Assembly (NCBI GenBank): GCA_963734725.1
Contig: CAVTIX010000021.1
Location: 62,001 to 126,000, forward strand
Source of the DNA: DASXKD01 sp963734725
GTDB taxonomy: Bacteria > Actinomycetota > Actinomycetes > Streptosporangiales > Streptosporangiaceae
Reading direction: 5' to 3'
DNA: 64,000 bases
A program made the translations under genes and the position numbers. The stretch's first letter is position 1, and each line of letters starts with the position of its first letter. Shown in pieces: positions 40,091-48,715 of this stretch. The notes beneath the pieces are model-generated. The model was not told where the DNA came from, did no database searches, and saw only the letters and a list, made by a program, of their open reading frames with translations.

Positions 40091-40142
40091 GTGAATGTGA
40101 GTTTGGTGTTGTTCTTTGAACATCGCAGCCACATTCATGCCG
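40091..40142. repeat. Palindromic element, copy 2, upstream of the hydantoinase gene
   Basis: This is the same element as at 2188-2238 in the opposite orientation: GTGAATGTGA at one end, ACATTCATG at the other, and TTTGGTGTTGTTCTTTG inside. It overlaps the stop codon of the CoA-ligase-like gene. Read on the minus strand it forms an 18-codon frame (MNVAAMFKEQHQ...), closely like copy 1 (MNVSLVCKEQHQ...). A DNA-level palindrome is the simpler explanation. Confidence 0.6.
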
Positions 40143-41541
40143 TCATGGACCACCAGCCGACGTTGCGCAGCACGGCGACGCAGTGCCGCAGCCCGGGGAT
40201 CGCGTACGGGATGCCGGCCTGCGCCATCACTCCCTTGGTGTAGCCGGTGACCGGCTGCATCACCTGGCTGACGCAGACCACGGGGACGCGGGCCCGGCGG
40301 GCACCGGCGCCGATGGCGTCGGCGAGCACCTGCCCCGGCCACGGCCGGCCGTCGCCGTGCCAGGGCAACGGGTTGATGACGGCGACCACGCCGACCGACG
40401 GGTCGGCGGACACGGCCTCGATGCACCGGGTGAAGATGCCCGGCTCGATCACCGCCGCCCCGGTGATGTCCAGCGGGTTCTGCACGGTGCCGAAGTCCGG
40501 GAGGATGCCGGCCAGCGCGGCGCGGGTCGCCGGAGCCAGGGCGGGCAGGGGCGCGCCCAGGTCGGCGGCGTGGTCGGCGAGCATGTCACACGCGCCGCCG
40601 GAGATCGACACCACCCCGATTCCGGGGCGGCCCAGCCGGCCCAGGTGCGCCGCCGCGCCCGCCGTGAGGATCAGGTCCTCGATCGAGGTCACCCGGATCA
40701 CGCCCAGGTCGCGCAGGAGCTCGGAGATCGTGTGGTCGTCCCCGGCCACCGCCCCGGTGTGCGCGGCGGCCATCCGGGCGGACAGCTCGGACTGGCCGGA
40801 CTTCAGCACCACGACGGCCTTGCCCGCCGCGATGGCGCGGTGCGCGGCGGCGGCGAAGACCGCGGGGTCCCTGATCGTTTCGAGGAACAGCGCGATGGTC
40901 TTGGTGTGCTCGTCGCCGGCCAGGTAGTGCAGCACGTGGCCCGCGGTGAGCATGGCCTCGTTGCCGACGGTCACCAGGTAGGACAGCCCGACGCCGGTCA
41001 TCGTGGCGAAGTCGAGCATCGCGCTGGCGGCCATCCCGCTCTGCGACACCAGGGCCACCGGCCCGGCCACGCGGGGCAGCCCGGGGATGGCGGTGACCGG
41101 GATCTGGTCCACGAAGTTGGCGAACCCCAGGTGGTTGGGCCCGGCCAGGAGGATGCCCAGTTCTTCGGCGCGGGCGACCAGTTCCGCCTGCGCCCGCAGT
41201 CCGGCCGGGCCGGCGTCCGCGTAGCCGGACGACAGCACCAGCGCGTGCCGGATGCCCGCGGCGGCGGCGTCGCTGAGCGCGTCCAGGGTGCCCGCCCGCG
41301 GCACCATCATGAACGCCAGGTCGACCGGTTCGGGTATCTGGGTGCACGAGGTGACCGTCGGCCGCCCGTGCGTGCGCGCACCGCGCCTGGTGACCAGGTA
41401 GGTGTGCTCCCCGAGGCCGAAGTCCACCAGGTTGCGGTAGGCCATCTGGGAGAACCCGGACTTGTTGGCGGCGCCGACCAGCGCGACGCGGCGCGGCCGC
41501 AGCAGCGATCCCAGCCGCTGAGCGGTGATCGAGATGGTCAC
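40135..41541 (-). CDS. NDP-forming acyl-CoA synthetase, alpha-type protein lacking ATP-grasp
   Basis: This 468-residue protein has a CoA-binding domain (RRVALVGAANKSGF near 18) and a succinyl-CoA-ligase-like segment. The phosphohistidine site is probably in AAAHTGAVAGDD near 257. A second flavodoxin-like subdomain carries GIGVVSISGGACDML near 303. Family enzymes interconvert acyl-CoA and acid with NDP phosphorylation. The ATP-grasp domain (about 220 residues) found in one-chain homologues is absent, and no beta-subunit gene is adjacent. It runs with the hydantoinase gene and may form an operon with it. Confidence 0.86.
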   Translation of the reverse strand: MTISITAQRLGSLLRPRRVALVGAANKSGFSQMAYRNLVDFGLGEHTYLVTRRGARTHGRPTVTSCTQIPEPVDLAFMMVPRAGTLDALSDAAAAGIRHALVLSSGYADAGPAGLRAQAELVARAEELGILLAGPNHLGFANFVDQIPVTAIPGLPRVAGPVALVSQSGMAASAMLDFATMTGVGLSYLVTVGNEAMLTAGHVLHYLAGDEHTKTIALFLETIRDPAVFAAAAHRAIAAGKAVVVLKSGQSELSARMAAAHTGAVAGDDHTISELLRDLGVIRVTSIEDLILTAGAAAHLGRLGRPGIGVVSISGGACDMLADHAADLGAPLPALAPATRAALAGILPDFGTVQNPLDITGAAVIEPGIFTRCIEAVSADPSVGVVAVINPLPWHGDGRPWPGQVLADAIGAGARRARVPVVCVSQVMQPVTGYTKGVMAQAGIPYAIPGLRHCVAVLRNVGWWSMTA

Positions 41542-41584
41542 ACACTCACGGTATTAGCCACCAGGGGGTTTCTCCCGCCTTGCT

Positions 41585-41610
41585 CAAACGTACGAATGAC
41601 CGTACGTTTG
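41585..41610. promoter_or_regulatory. Perfect 10-bp-arm palindrome upstream of the MBL-rhodanese gene, likely operator
   Basis: CAAACGTACG (41585-41594), a 6-nt centre AATGAC and CGTACGTTTG (41601-41610) form a perfect inverted repeat. It ends 33 nt before ATG 41644 and begins 43 nt from the divergent start at 41541. The size and symmetry fit a dimeric TetR-like repressor site. No regulator gene is adjacent. Confidence 0.7.
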
Positions 41611-41643
41611 GGGCTCTGGCAACGGGGCTGGGAAGGTGCCTTC

Positions 41644-43006
41644 ATGGCCGACGTGCTGACGATCGAGACTCCGGCGCTGGGTGACCGCAGCTACCTGGTC
41701 CATGACGGGACGGTTGCCCTGGTCATCGACCCGCAGCGGGATACCGACCGGATCACCGCGCTGGCCGCGGACCATGGGCTGCGCATCACCCACATCGCCG
41801 AGACGCACATCCACAACGACTACCTCACCGGTGGGCCGGCGCTGGCCGCCGCCACCGGCGCGGCGTACCTGGTCCACGCCGCCGACCCGGTCGGCTTCGA
41901 CCGGACGCCGGTCGCCGACGGCGACACCGTCGAGGTCGGCGACACGCTGCGGGTGCGGGCGCTGGCCACCCCCGGGCACACCTTCACCCACCTGAGCTAC
42001 GTGGTCGAATCCGGCGGCGAGGCGGCCGGCGTGTTCACCGGCGGGTCGCTGCTTTACGGCGCCACCGGGCGGCCCGACCTGCTCGGCCCCGAGCACACCG
42101 GCGCCCTGGCCCGGGCGCAGTACGCCTCCGCGCACCGCCTCGCGGCCGAACTGCCCGACACCACCCCGGTGTTTCCCACCCACGGTTTCGGCAGCTTCTG
42201 CTCGGCCGGGCCGTCCAGCGGCGGCCAGTCCTCCACGATCGGCGGCGAGAAGCGGGTGAACCCGGTCCTGGCGCTGAGCGAGCGCGAATACACCGGCGGC
42301 CTGCTGGCGGGCCTGGACACCTGGCCGGCCTACTACGCGCACATGGGCCCGGCCAACCTGGCCGGCCCGCTTGGCCCGGATCTATCGCCGCCACGGCAGG
42401 CCAGCGCGGCGGAGGTGCGCCGCCGGGCCGAGGCCGGGGAGTGGGTGATCGACCTGCGGGACCGGATCGCGTTCGCGGCGGGCTTCCTGCCTGGGTCGGT
42501 CAGCTTCCCGATGGAGAACAGCTTCGCCAGCTACCTGGGCTGGACCGTGCCGTGGGGGGCGCCGCTGACCCTGCTGGGCGAGACGCCGGAGCAGGTGGCC
42601 AGGGCGCAGCGGGAACTCGCCAGGATCTGGGCCGACCGGCCCGCCGCGGCGGCCAGCGGTGGCCCGGCGCAGTGGTCGGCCGGGCGCGCCGCTGGCGTCG
42701 CTGCGGCTGGCCAAGTTCGGCGGCTTGGCCGCAGCCATGGCGGGCGACTGTCCCGTGGTGCTGGACGTCCGGCGGCAACTGGAGTGGGCGGAGAGCCACA
42801 TCACCGGCGCCCGGCACATTCCGCTGCACGAACTGTCTGGCCGGGCCGGTGAACTGCCGCCCGGTGAGGTGTGGGTGCACTGCCAGAGCGGCTACCGCGC
42901 GATCGTGGCCGCGTCGCTGCTGGCCGGGCGGGGCCGCGAGGTCGTCAGCGTGGACGACGACTTCGACAACGCCGCCCCGGCGGGCCTCCCCCTCCAGCCC
43001 GCCTGA
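41644..43006 (+). CDS. MBL-fold sulfur dioxygenase-like protein with rhodanese domains, frameshifted
   Basis: This protein joins an N-terminal metallo-beta-lactamase domain (ETHIHNDYLTGG near 55; TPGHTFTHLSY near 110) to a first rhodanese-like region (residues 255-340, no cysteine) and a C-terminal rhodanese with VHCQSGYRA. The architecture is that of persulfide dioxygenase-rhodanese fusions acting on sulfane sulfur. The first frame runs to 42852, but sequence typical of the family leaves it at 42682-42684 (GGG). From there GAPLASLRLAKFGG and the rhodanese are in the next frame, ending at 43006. One extra G in that run explains it, as a sequencing error or a true lesion. A perfect palindrome lies upstream. 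Confidence 0.85.
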
Positions 43007-43021
43007 TGCGCCCGACCTGAT

Positions 43022-43040
43022 CCGCCGGCCCGGCCGGCGG
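43022..43040 (+). terminator. GC hairpin after the MBL-rhodanese gene
   Basis: CCGCCGG (43022-43028), CCCGG and CCGGCGG (43034-43040) form a 7-bp perfect stem 16 nt after the stop. There is no U-run, as is usual in actinobacteria, so this is only a possible terminator. Two TGATCA palindromes follow at 43041 and 43058. Confidence 0.45.
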
Positions 43041-43185
43041 TGATCATCTGGCCGGAATGATCATGCCCGTGGCACACTAAGCGAACGGGCCGCCCGGCCG
43101 CGGGATCCGACTTGAAGATCACCGCCTACCCGCGGCGGGTGATGCGCGACCTGTCGCCGCAGGTCATTGTCGGGCCGGAGGATGC

Positions 43186-43476
43186 ATGACACTCGTGAGC
43201 AGCGTGGGGCCAGCGGGCCTCGGCTGGACGGTTGTCCTCCGGCGCCAGCCCGGCCGGATCGTGGCGGGCCAGCCGGAGGGCGGCTACTCCAGCATGTTCG
43301 AGATCGTCTGTTGCTACTGCGGCGACCATCCCGACCTGGACTACCGCGATGTCTCACCGCAGCTTCAGCGGATTCGCGGGCCGTACCCGGTCGCGGCCGG
43401 GGTCGCCGCCTACGGGAACCACCTGAGGCGGCACTCCGGGCGGCGGCCGAGGGCAGCCCGCCACACCAGCGGCTGA
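43186..43476 (+). CDS. Small conserved-looking protein with CCYCGD motif
   Basis: This frame encodes up to 96 residues. The part that looks conserved begins at an internal ATG (43294): MFEIVCCYCGDHPDLDYRDV, then SPQLQRIRGPYPVAAGVAAY. I recall similar short actinobacterial proteins beginning with a MxEIxC-xxCGD motif, with no assigned function. The true start may therefore be 43294 (60 residues). Three clustered cysteines could bind metal. DedA follows 4 bp downstream in the same direction. Confidence 0.6.
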   Translation: MTLVSSVGPAGLGWTVVLRRQPGRIVAGQPEGGYSSMFEIVCCYCGDHPDLDYRDVSPQLQRIRGPYPVAAGVAAYGNHLRRHSGRRPRAARHTSG

Positions 43477-43480
43477 CGCC

Positions 43481-44137
43481 GTGCTGCGCCCGCTTGCCGA
43501 CAGTTCGGCGACCATGGGCGGCTTGTGGGCTTACGTCGTCGTCTTCCTGCTGGTCGCGATCGGGTGGGCCGGAGTGCCCGCCATCGGCGGCGCGGTGATC
43601 GCCGGGGCCGCTGTGCTGGCCAGCCAGGGCCAGCTCGACTTCGGCGGGGTGCTTATCGTTTCGATACTCGCCATTGAGGCCGGCGGGCTGGCCGGGTACG
43701 CGGTCGGCATCCGCTGGGGCCGTGCCCTGCTGAGCCACCCGGGCCCGTGGCTGGACCGGCGGCAGCGGGCGCTGTCCGCGGGGGAGGTCCTGTACGCCAA
43801 GTGGGGGCGTTTGGCGGTCTTTTTCACGCCGGTCCTGGTTTCCGGCATCGTCCGGATGAAGTACTCCCAGTTTGTGATCTGGAACCTCATCGCCGGCGCG
43901 GTGTACGTGCTCTCGGTGGGCCCGGCCGCCTACGGCGCGGGCAAAGTCACCTCCGGCGATGCGTCCCTGGGCGATGTGGGCACGCTGCTCGGGGGCATCG
44001 CGGTCGGCGTGGCCGCCTTCATGCTCGCCAGGCGCTACTACCGCCGCCACAAGGCCCGGCGTGCGGCGGCAGCCGGGCGCCACGAGCCGGCCGGGCCAGC
44101 GCCAGGCCCGGCACCGGCTCCGGATGCGGAAAGCTGA
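43481..44137 (+). CDS. DedA family membrane protein
   Basis: This 218-residue polytopic protein of the DedA/VTT superfamily is implicated in lipid scrambling or proton-motive-force maintenance in other bacteria. It has a re-entrant region GVPAIGGAVIAGAAVLA near 30, the motif GGLAGYAVGIRWGRAL near 68, and F-TPVLVSGIVRMKYSQFVIWN near 118, which corresponds to the family's (F/Y)xRxxPxxR-like stretch, with a methionine-lysine variation. The C-terminal 35 residues are Ala/Pro-rich. The start is GTG 43481. Confidence 0.88.
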   Translation: MLRPLADSSATMGGLWAYVVVFLLVAIGWAGVPAIGGAVIAGAAVLASQGQLDFGGVLIVSILAIEAGGLAGYAVGIRWGRALLSHPGPWLDRRQRALSAGEVLYAKWGRLAVFFTPVLVSGIVRMKYSQFVIWNLIAGAVYVLSVGPAAYGAGKVTSGDASLGDVGTLLGGIAVGVAAFMLARRYYRRHKARRAAAAGRHEPAGPAPGPAPAPDAES

Positions 44138-44149
44138 TTCGCGGGCCGG

Positions 44150-45127
44150 TCAGGAGACGATGTCCTTCGCCCGGAAATGACGGAACGCCCAGGCGAACAG
44201 GATCAGGGCATAACTGAGCGACACCGCGGCGCCTTCGAGCATGCCGCCCCAGGAGATCTGCGGCTGCATCGCATCGAGCCAGGCGTACTGCCAGTGGGTG
44301 GGCAGGACCCGGCGCCACCCGCCGAGCGCGGTCACCGCGTCGAGGATGTCGCTGACGATGACCAGGCCCACCGCACCGCCCACCGCGCCCAGCGGTGAGT
44401 CGGTGGACACCGAGAGCAGGAAGGCGAGCCCGGCCACGACGAGCTCGGTGGCGAGCACATAGGCGAGCACGATGCCCATCCGGCCCACCGCCACGCCGGC
44501 GCCGAGCACCGCCCCGGTGCCGGGCAGCCGCAGCGGGCGCCAGCCGAACGCCACCGTGCCCGCCGCCAGCGACATGAGCGGGAAGCTGGTCACCGCGACG
44601 GCCGAGTAGGCCAGCGCCACTACGAGCTTCTGCCGCAGCAGCCGGGCGCGCGGCACCGGCGCGGCCAGCAGGTACCGCAGCGTGCCCCATCCCGCCTCGC
44701 TGGCCACAGTGTCCCCGCAGAACAGGGCCACCGCCACGACCAGCAGGAAGCCCACCGAGGCGAAAAAGCTGAACGCGGCGAAGTTCAGACCGCCGGTCGT
44801 GGCGAGGTCGACGAGCTCGGGGGCGCCGCTGCCAGGCTGTGGCGGGCCGCCGAGCTCGAACGCGCCGACCAGGATCCACGGCAGCGCCAGCAGGATCAAC
44901 GCGGCCACCATCGTCCGCCTGCGGCGCAGCTGGCGGATCGCCTCAACCCGCAACGGCAGGGTGTGCCGCGGGCGGTAACCGGGGGCGCTCGCAACGCTGG
45001 CCTCCCTCGCGGGCGCTTCGCTGGCTTCGGGAGGCGTGTCCTCGGCGCCGGGACACCGCAACGGCCCCCGGGGGGCCTTATGCGGCGTTCGACCCGGCGC
45101 CTGCGGCCCGCCGGGTGCCTCCTTCAT
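44150..45127 (-). CDS. ABC-2 type transporter permease
   Basis: This 325-residue membrane protein has about six transmembrane helices, starting at RRTMVAALILLALPWILVGA near 71. A large first loop follows and later helices end near residue 315. It partners the ATPase half of the hydrolase-ABC fusion, whose stop overlaps this start (ATGA). The first 50 residues are Pro/Ala/Glu-rich and are encoded by the dispersed repeat at 45000-45110. A shorter protein starting closer to the first helix is possible. Export substrate is unknown. Confidence 0.85.
   Translation of the reverse strand: MKEAPGGPQAPGRTPHKAPRGPLRCPGAEDTPPEASEAPAREASVASAPGYRPRHTLPLRVEAIRQLRRRRTMVAALILLALPWILVGAFELGGPPQPGSGAPELVDLATTGGLNFAAFSFFASVGFLLVVAVALFCGDTVASEAGWGTLRYLLAAPVPRARLLRQKLVVALAYSAVAVTSFPLMSLAAGTVAFGWRPLRLPGTGAVLGAGVAVGRMGIVLAYVLATELVVAGLAFLLSVSTDSPLGAVGGAVGLVIVSDILDAVTALGGWRRVLPTHWQYAWLDAMQPQISWGGMLEGAAVSLSYALILFAWAFRHFRAKDIVS
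45000..45110. repeat. Dispersed repeat, copy A, inside the ABC permease 5' coding region
   Basis: This stretch shares CCTCCCTCGCGGGCGCTTCG, GGCGTGTCCTCG(G/C)CGCCGGGACACCGC and TGCGGCGTTCG(A/G)CCCGGCG, in the same order, with 59778-59936. Read on the minus strand both copies encode GRTPH...RCPG.EDTP...SEAPAREA. Here it supplies most of the first 50 codons of the permease. Confidence 0.75.
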
Positions 45128-47841
45128 GATCCTGCCTCTTCCGGTTCCCCGTCGATCAGCGCGAGGAACGCGTCCTCCAGGCGCCGGCTGGGGCCGACCC
45201 GGTCCACCGGTATCCCGGCTGCGACAAGCGCGGCGACCACGGCGGAGGCGGGCACACCGTTCGGCTGGACCTGCACGCCGTCGGCGTGCCGGTTCACCGA
45301 GTCGATGCCAGCCAGGTCGCGCAGCACCGACACGGCGCGGTCGGCTTGCGTGGTGCCGACCAGCAGCGCCGCTCCGTCGCCGATGATGTCCGCCACCGGG
45401 CCGGCCGCGACCCGGCGGCCCTGGTTCATCACGACTACGTGGCTGCAGGCCTGCTCGACCTCGGCGAGCAGGTGGCTGGACAGGATGACGGTGCGCCCTT
45501 CGGCCGCGTACCGCAGCAGCGCGTCACGCATCTCCCTGATCTGCGGCGGGTCGAGCCCGTTCATCGGCTCGTCGAGCACCAGCAGGTCCGGCAGGCCGAG
45601 CATGGCCTGGGCGATGGCCAGGCGCTGGCACATGCCGCGGGAGTAGGTGCGGACCGGGCGCTCGATGGCGGCGCCGAGGCCGGCGATGGCCAGCACCTCG
45701 TCCAGGCGCCACCCGGCGGCGGGTCGCCCGGTGGCCCGCCAGTACAGCTCCAGGTTGGCCCGGCCGGACAGGTGCGGCAAGAATCCCGGTCCTTCCACGA
45801 ACGAGCCGAGGCGGGACAGGGCAGGCGATCCCGGGTGCACCCGGCGGCCGAAGATCGTGATCGTCCCAGCGTCCGGACGCAGCAGGCCCATGAGCGCCCG
45901 CAGCGTGGTCGTCTTTCCCGCGCCGTTCGGCCCGAGCAGCCCCAGTATCTGGCCGCGCGCCACGCGCAGCGACAGGTCGTGCACCGCGAGCTGGCCATCG
46001 CGGTACCGCTTGACCAGCCCGGAAATCTCCAGCGGCACCTCGGCGAGGTCCGGGACGAGCGTGTCGTGCCGGCGCCGCCTGCCCACGGTCAAGATCAGCG
46101 CAGCGGTGGCCAGGGCCAACAGCGGGGCCGTCCAGGCCCACCAGGGCGCTCCGTCGCTGGTCACCGTCAGCGCCGGGTCCGCAGGCGCCACGACGCCGGG
46201 CCCGGCCAGCGCCACCTGGTAGACCGCAGGAGCGGGCGGGGTCGCGTAACCGAAGTCGGTGGTGGTCAGCACGAGCCGCGCCCGGTGGCCCGCGGCAAAG
46301 CTGTAGTCGATGGCGGGCAGCGCGACGGTGACCACCCGCCCGGCCTGGGCGCCGCTGACCCGCACCGGGGCTACCAGCTGATCGGGCAGGGTGGCGTGGC
46401 CCCCTTGGTCCACGTCGTAGAGCTTGGCGAACAGCGTCACCGGCGCCGCGCCGGTGACCCGGATGCGGACCGCTGGCGACCCGGTGACCTGGAGCGCGGA
46501 AGTCAGCGGAGCGGAGGTGAACGCGGCGCTTTGCCCCGGCATGTCGAAGGTGGCACCGCTCGCGCCGCCGCCGGCGACCGCGCCGAGGGGGCCGAGGCCG
46601 GGGAAGCCCGACAGCGACGGGGGCGCGCCGCCGGGGGGATGGTCGATCGCCTGTGGCGGCCCGGTCAGCCGGACCACCGTGCGCGTGGCGCCGGCCAGCC
46701 CCGGATACGCGGCGGCCTGGGCGATGCCCAGCGTGACCCCACCGGTGGACGGGTCGATGCCAAGGACCCGGGTCACCGCGAAACCGGGCTGGCCGCTGCC
46801 GGTGCTCGCCGGCGCGTGCCCGAGCCAGCGCGTGAACCACGCCGCGGTGAGCGAGTCCACGTAGCCGGGCTGCTGTTCGCCGCCGTCGTGGCCGCCGGCG
46901 AACCAGACCACGCTGGCCGGCCCGCCGTTGCGCCGGATCGCCCGGTAGTTCGCGTCGGCCTGGCCCAGGTTGAACAGGGAATCGTGCTCGCCCTGGATCA
47001 GCAGCGTCGGAGCGTCCATCCGGTTCGCGACGCTCGCCGGGCTGGACCGCAGCAGCAGCGCGGTCGCCCCCGGCGTGGCCCGCCCGGTCTGCGCGATCTG
47101 CTGGTACATCGCGCAGATTCTGGGCCGGAACCGCCCGCACAGCACGTGCTGCCGGACCGCGGCGGCCGGGCTGCCCGGGCTGCCGGGGCCGCCCGCGCCC
47201 GGCAGCGGGACGCCGAAACCGGCCGAGCCCTGGGTGAACAGCAGGCCGGCCCACTGCCGGGCGAACACCCCGTTCGGGAACAGCGCGGTGGCCAGGTTGT
47301 TCCAGGCGCTCTGCGCCACCACGGCGTCGATCCGGTGGTCGTAGGCGGCGGCGAGAAGCGCGAGCCCGCCTCCGTAGGAGGCGCCGGCGATGCCCACCCG
47401 GGGGTCGCCGCGCCGGTCCAGCAGCACCCGGGGCTGCCGGGCCAGCCAGCTGACCAGCAGGCTGGTGTCCTTGACCTCGTAGTCCGGTGAGTCGAGCCCG
47501 ATCTGCCCGCCGCTGGCGCCGGTGCCACGCGGGGACCAGGTAAGCACGGCGAAGCCCGCCCGGGCCAGGTGCTCGGCCTGCGCCCGGACCGCGTCCTTGG
47601 TCTCGCCGAACCCGGGCGAGAGCAGGATGGCCGGCGCCCGGCCCTGGCCCGAAGGGGCGAAGAAGCTGGCGTCGAGCAGCACGCGCTGGTTGTCGCGCGG
47701 CCCGTCCACCACCGGGATGCGGACGCTGCGGACGGCCACCGGCGCCGGCTGCCGCAGCGTGACCGTCAGCGTGATCACGCCCGCCAGGAGCAGCACGGCC
47801 ACGGCCACAGCCGCTACCGCCCCCCGTCGCCGGACCCTCAT
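45124..47841 (-). CDS. Membrane-anchored alpha/beta hydrolase fused to an ABC ATPase
   Basis: This 905-residue protein has an N-terminal anchor helix (AVAAVAVAVLLLAGVITLTV), a CocE/X-Pro-peptidase-like hydrolase domain outside the membrane (about 35-560), a second helix near 575 (WWAWTAPLLALATAALILTV) and a cytoplasmic ABC ATPase domain (about 600-905). The hydrolase has GASYGGG (Ser near 152), GEHDSLF (Asp) and AGGHDGG (His). The ATPase has GPNGAGKTTT, YSRGMCQR as the signature variant, and LLVLDEPMNGLDPPQ. It overlaps the permease start by 4 bp, so hydrolase, ATPase and permease should form one complex. A drug- or peptide-linked export role is inference. Confidence 0.9.
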   Translation of the reverse strand: MRVRRRGAVAAVAVAVLLLAGVITLTVTLRQPAPVAVRSVRIPVVDGPRDNQRVLLDASFFAPSGQGRAPAILLSPGFGETKDAVRAQAEHLARAGFAVLTWSPRGTGASGGQIGLDSPDYEVKDTSLLVSWLARQPRVLLDRRGDPRVGIAGASYGGGLALLAAAYDHRIDAVVAQSAWNNLATALFPNGVFARQWAGLLFTQGSAGFGVPLPGAGGPGSPGSPAAAVRQHVLCGRFRPRICAMYQQIAQTGRATPGATALLLRSSPASVANRMDAPTLLIQGEHDSLFNLGQADANYRAIRRNGGPASVVWFAGGHDGGEQQPGYVDSLTAAWFTRWLGHAPASTGSGQPGFAVTRVLGIDPSTGGVTLGIAQAAAYPGLAGATRTVVRLTGPPQAIDHPPGGAPPSLSGFPGLGPLGAVAGGGASGATFDMPGQSAAFTSAPLTSALQVTGSPAVRIRVTGAAPVTLFAKLYDVDQGGHATLPDQLVAPVRVSGAQAGRVVTVALPAIDYSFAAGHRARLVLTTTDFGYATPPAPAVYQVALAGPGVVAPADPALTVTSDGAPWWAWTAPLLALATAALILTVGRRRRHDTLVPDLAEVPLEISGLVKRYRDGQLAVHDLSLRVARGQILGLLGPNGAGKTTTLRALMGLLRPDAGTITIFGRRVHPGSPALSRLGSFVEGPGFLPHLSGRANLELYWRATGRPAAGWRLDEVLAIAGLGAAIERPVRTYSRGMCQRLAIAQAMLGLPDLLVLDEPMNGLDPPQIREMRDALLRYAAEGRTVILSSHLLAEVEQACSHVVVMNQGRRVAAGPVADIIGDGAALLVGTTQADRAVSVLRDLAGIDSVNRHADGVQVQPNGVPASAVVAALVAAGIPVDRVGPSRRLEDAFLALIDGEPEEAGS

Positions 47842-47896
47842 GCCATGGAACCTAGCAACGCCCTCCCGGGATCGCCGCTCCCCCCACAGCCCGTTC

Positions 47897-48715
47897 TCAG
47901 TTGCGGCTGGCCGCCTCGGCGAGCGCGCGGGCGGTCAGCACCCTGGCCAGGTGCTCGCGGTAGGCCGCGCTGGCGTTGATGTCGGAGACCGGGCTGGCGC
48001 CCTCGGCGGCGTGCGCCGCCGCCGCGGCCGGGTCCTCGCCCGCGGCCAGCGCCCGCTCCACCCCGGCGGCCCGGGCCGGCGCCGGGCCCATGTTCACCAG
48101 GGCCACCCGCCCGCCCTGCACGGCGACCCCGACGATCGCCCAGTCGATGGCGCGCTTGGTGAACTTCTGGAACGACCAGCCCCGCCCGGCCGGCTTGGGT
48201 ATCCGGATCTCGGTGAGCAGCTCACCCGGTTCCAGCGCGGTCTCCAGCAGCCCGAGGAAGAAGTCGGTCATCGCGATCTCCCGGCTTCCCGACGGCCCGC
48301 GGGCGACCAGGGTGGCGTCCAGGGCCAGGCCCACCGCGGGCAGGTCGGAGGCGGCGTCACCGTGCACCAGCGACCCGCCGATGGTGCCCCGGTGCCGCAC
48401 CTGCGGGTCACCGACGGCGCCGGCGGCGCGGGCGAGCAAGGGCAGCTCGGCGGCCAGCAGCTCGGAGTGCTCGAGGTCGTGATGGCGGGTCAGCGCCCCG
48501 ACAGCGATATGGCCGCCGGAGTCCCGGATGTAGGAAAGCTCGTCGAGCCGGCCGATGTCGATCAGCACCTCGGGCACCGCGAACCGCAGCTTCATCAGCG
48601 GGAGCAGGGAATGCCCGCCCGCCAGGTACTTGCCGTCGTCACCGGCTTCGGCGGCGAGGTCGAGGGCCTCCTCGACGGTCCTGGCCCGCTGGTAGGTGAA
48701 CGGCGCGGGGATCAT
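47897..48715 (-). CDS. CO dehydrogenase-type molybdoenzyme, FAD-binding medium subunit (CoxM-like)
   Basis: This 272-residue flavoprotein subunit carries electrons between the iron-sulfur subunit and the acceptor. It has the xanthine-dehydrogenase FAD motifs AGGHSLLPLMKLR near residue 32 and the RHRGTIGGSLVHGDAASDLP stretch near 107, which contains the TIGG loop. The C-terminal region includes the usual CO_deh_flav_C fold. Its start overlaps the small-subunit stop by 4 bp, and it is the last gene in the L-S-M order. Confidence 0.92.
   Translation of the reverse strand: MIPAPFTYQRARTVEEALDLAAEAGDDGKYLAGGHSLLPLMKLRFAVPEVLIDIGRLDELSYIRDSGGHIAVGALTRHHDLEHSELLAAELPLLARAAGAVGDPQVRHRGTIGGSLVHGDAASDLPAVGLALDATLVARGPSGSREIAMTDFFLGLLETALEPGELLTEIRIPKPAGRGWSFQKFTKRAIDWAIVGVAVQGGRVALVNMGPAPARAAGVERALAAGEDPAAAAAHAAEGASPVSDINASAAYREHLARVLTARALAEAASRN

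Noticed and set aside
43100..43188. A 25-codon plus-strand frame (LKITAYPRR...) ending on the start of the CCYCGD protein with an ATGA overlap.
   Set aside because: It needs a TTG start, is very short and has no recognisable RBS; not enough to call.
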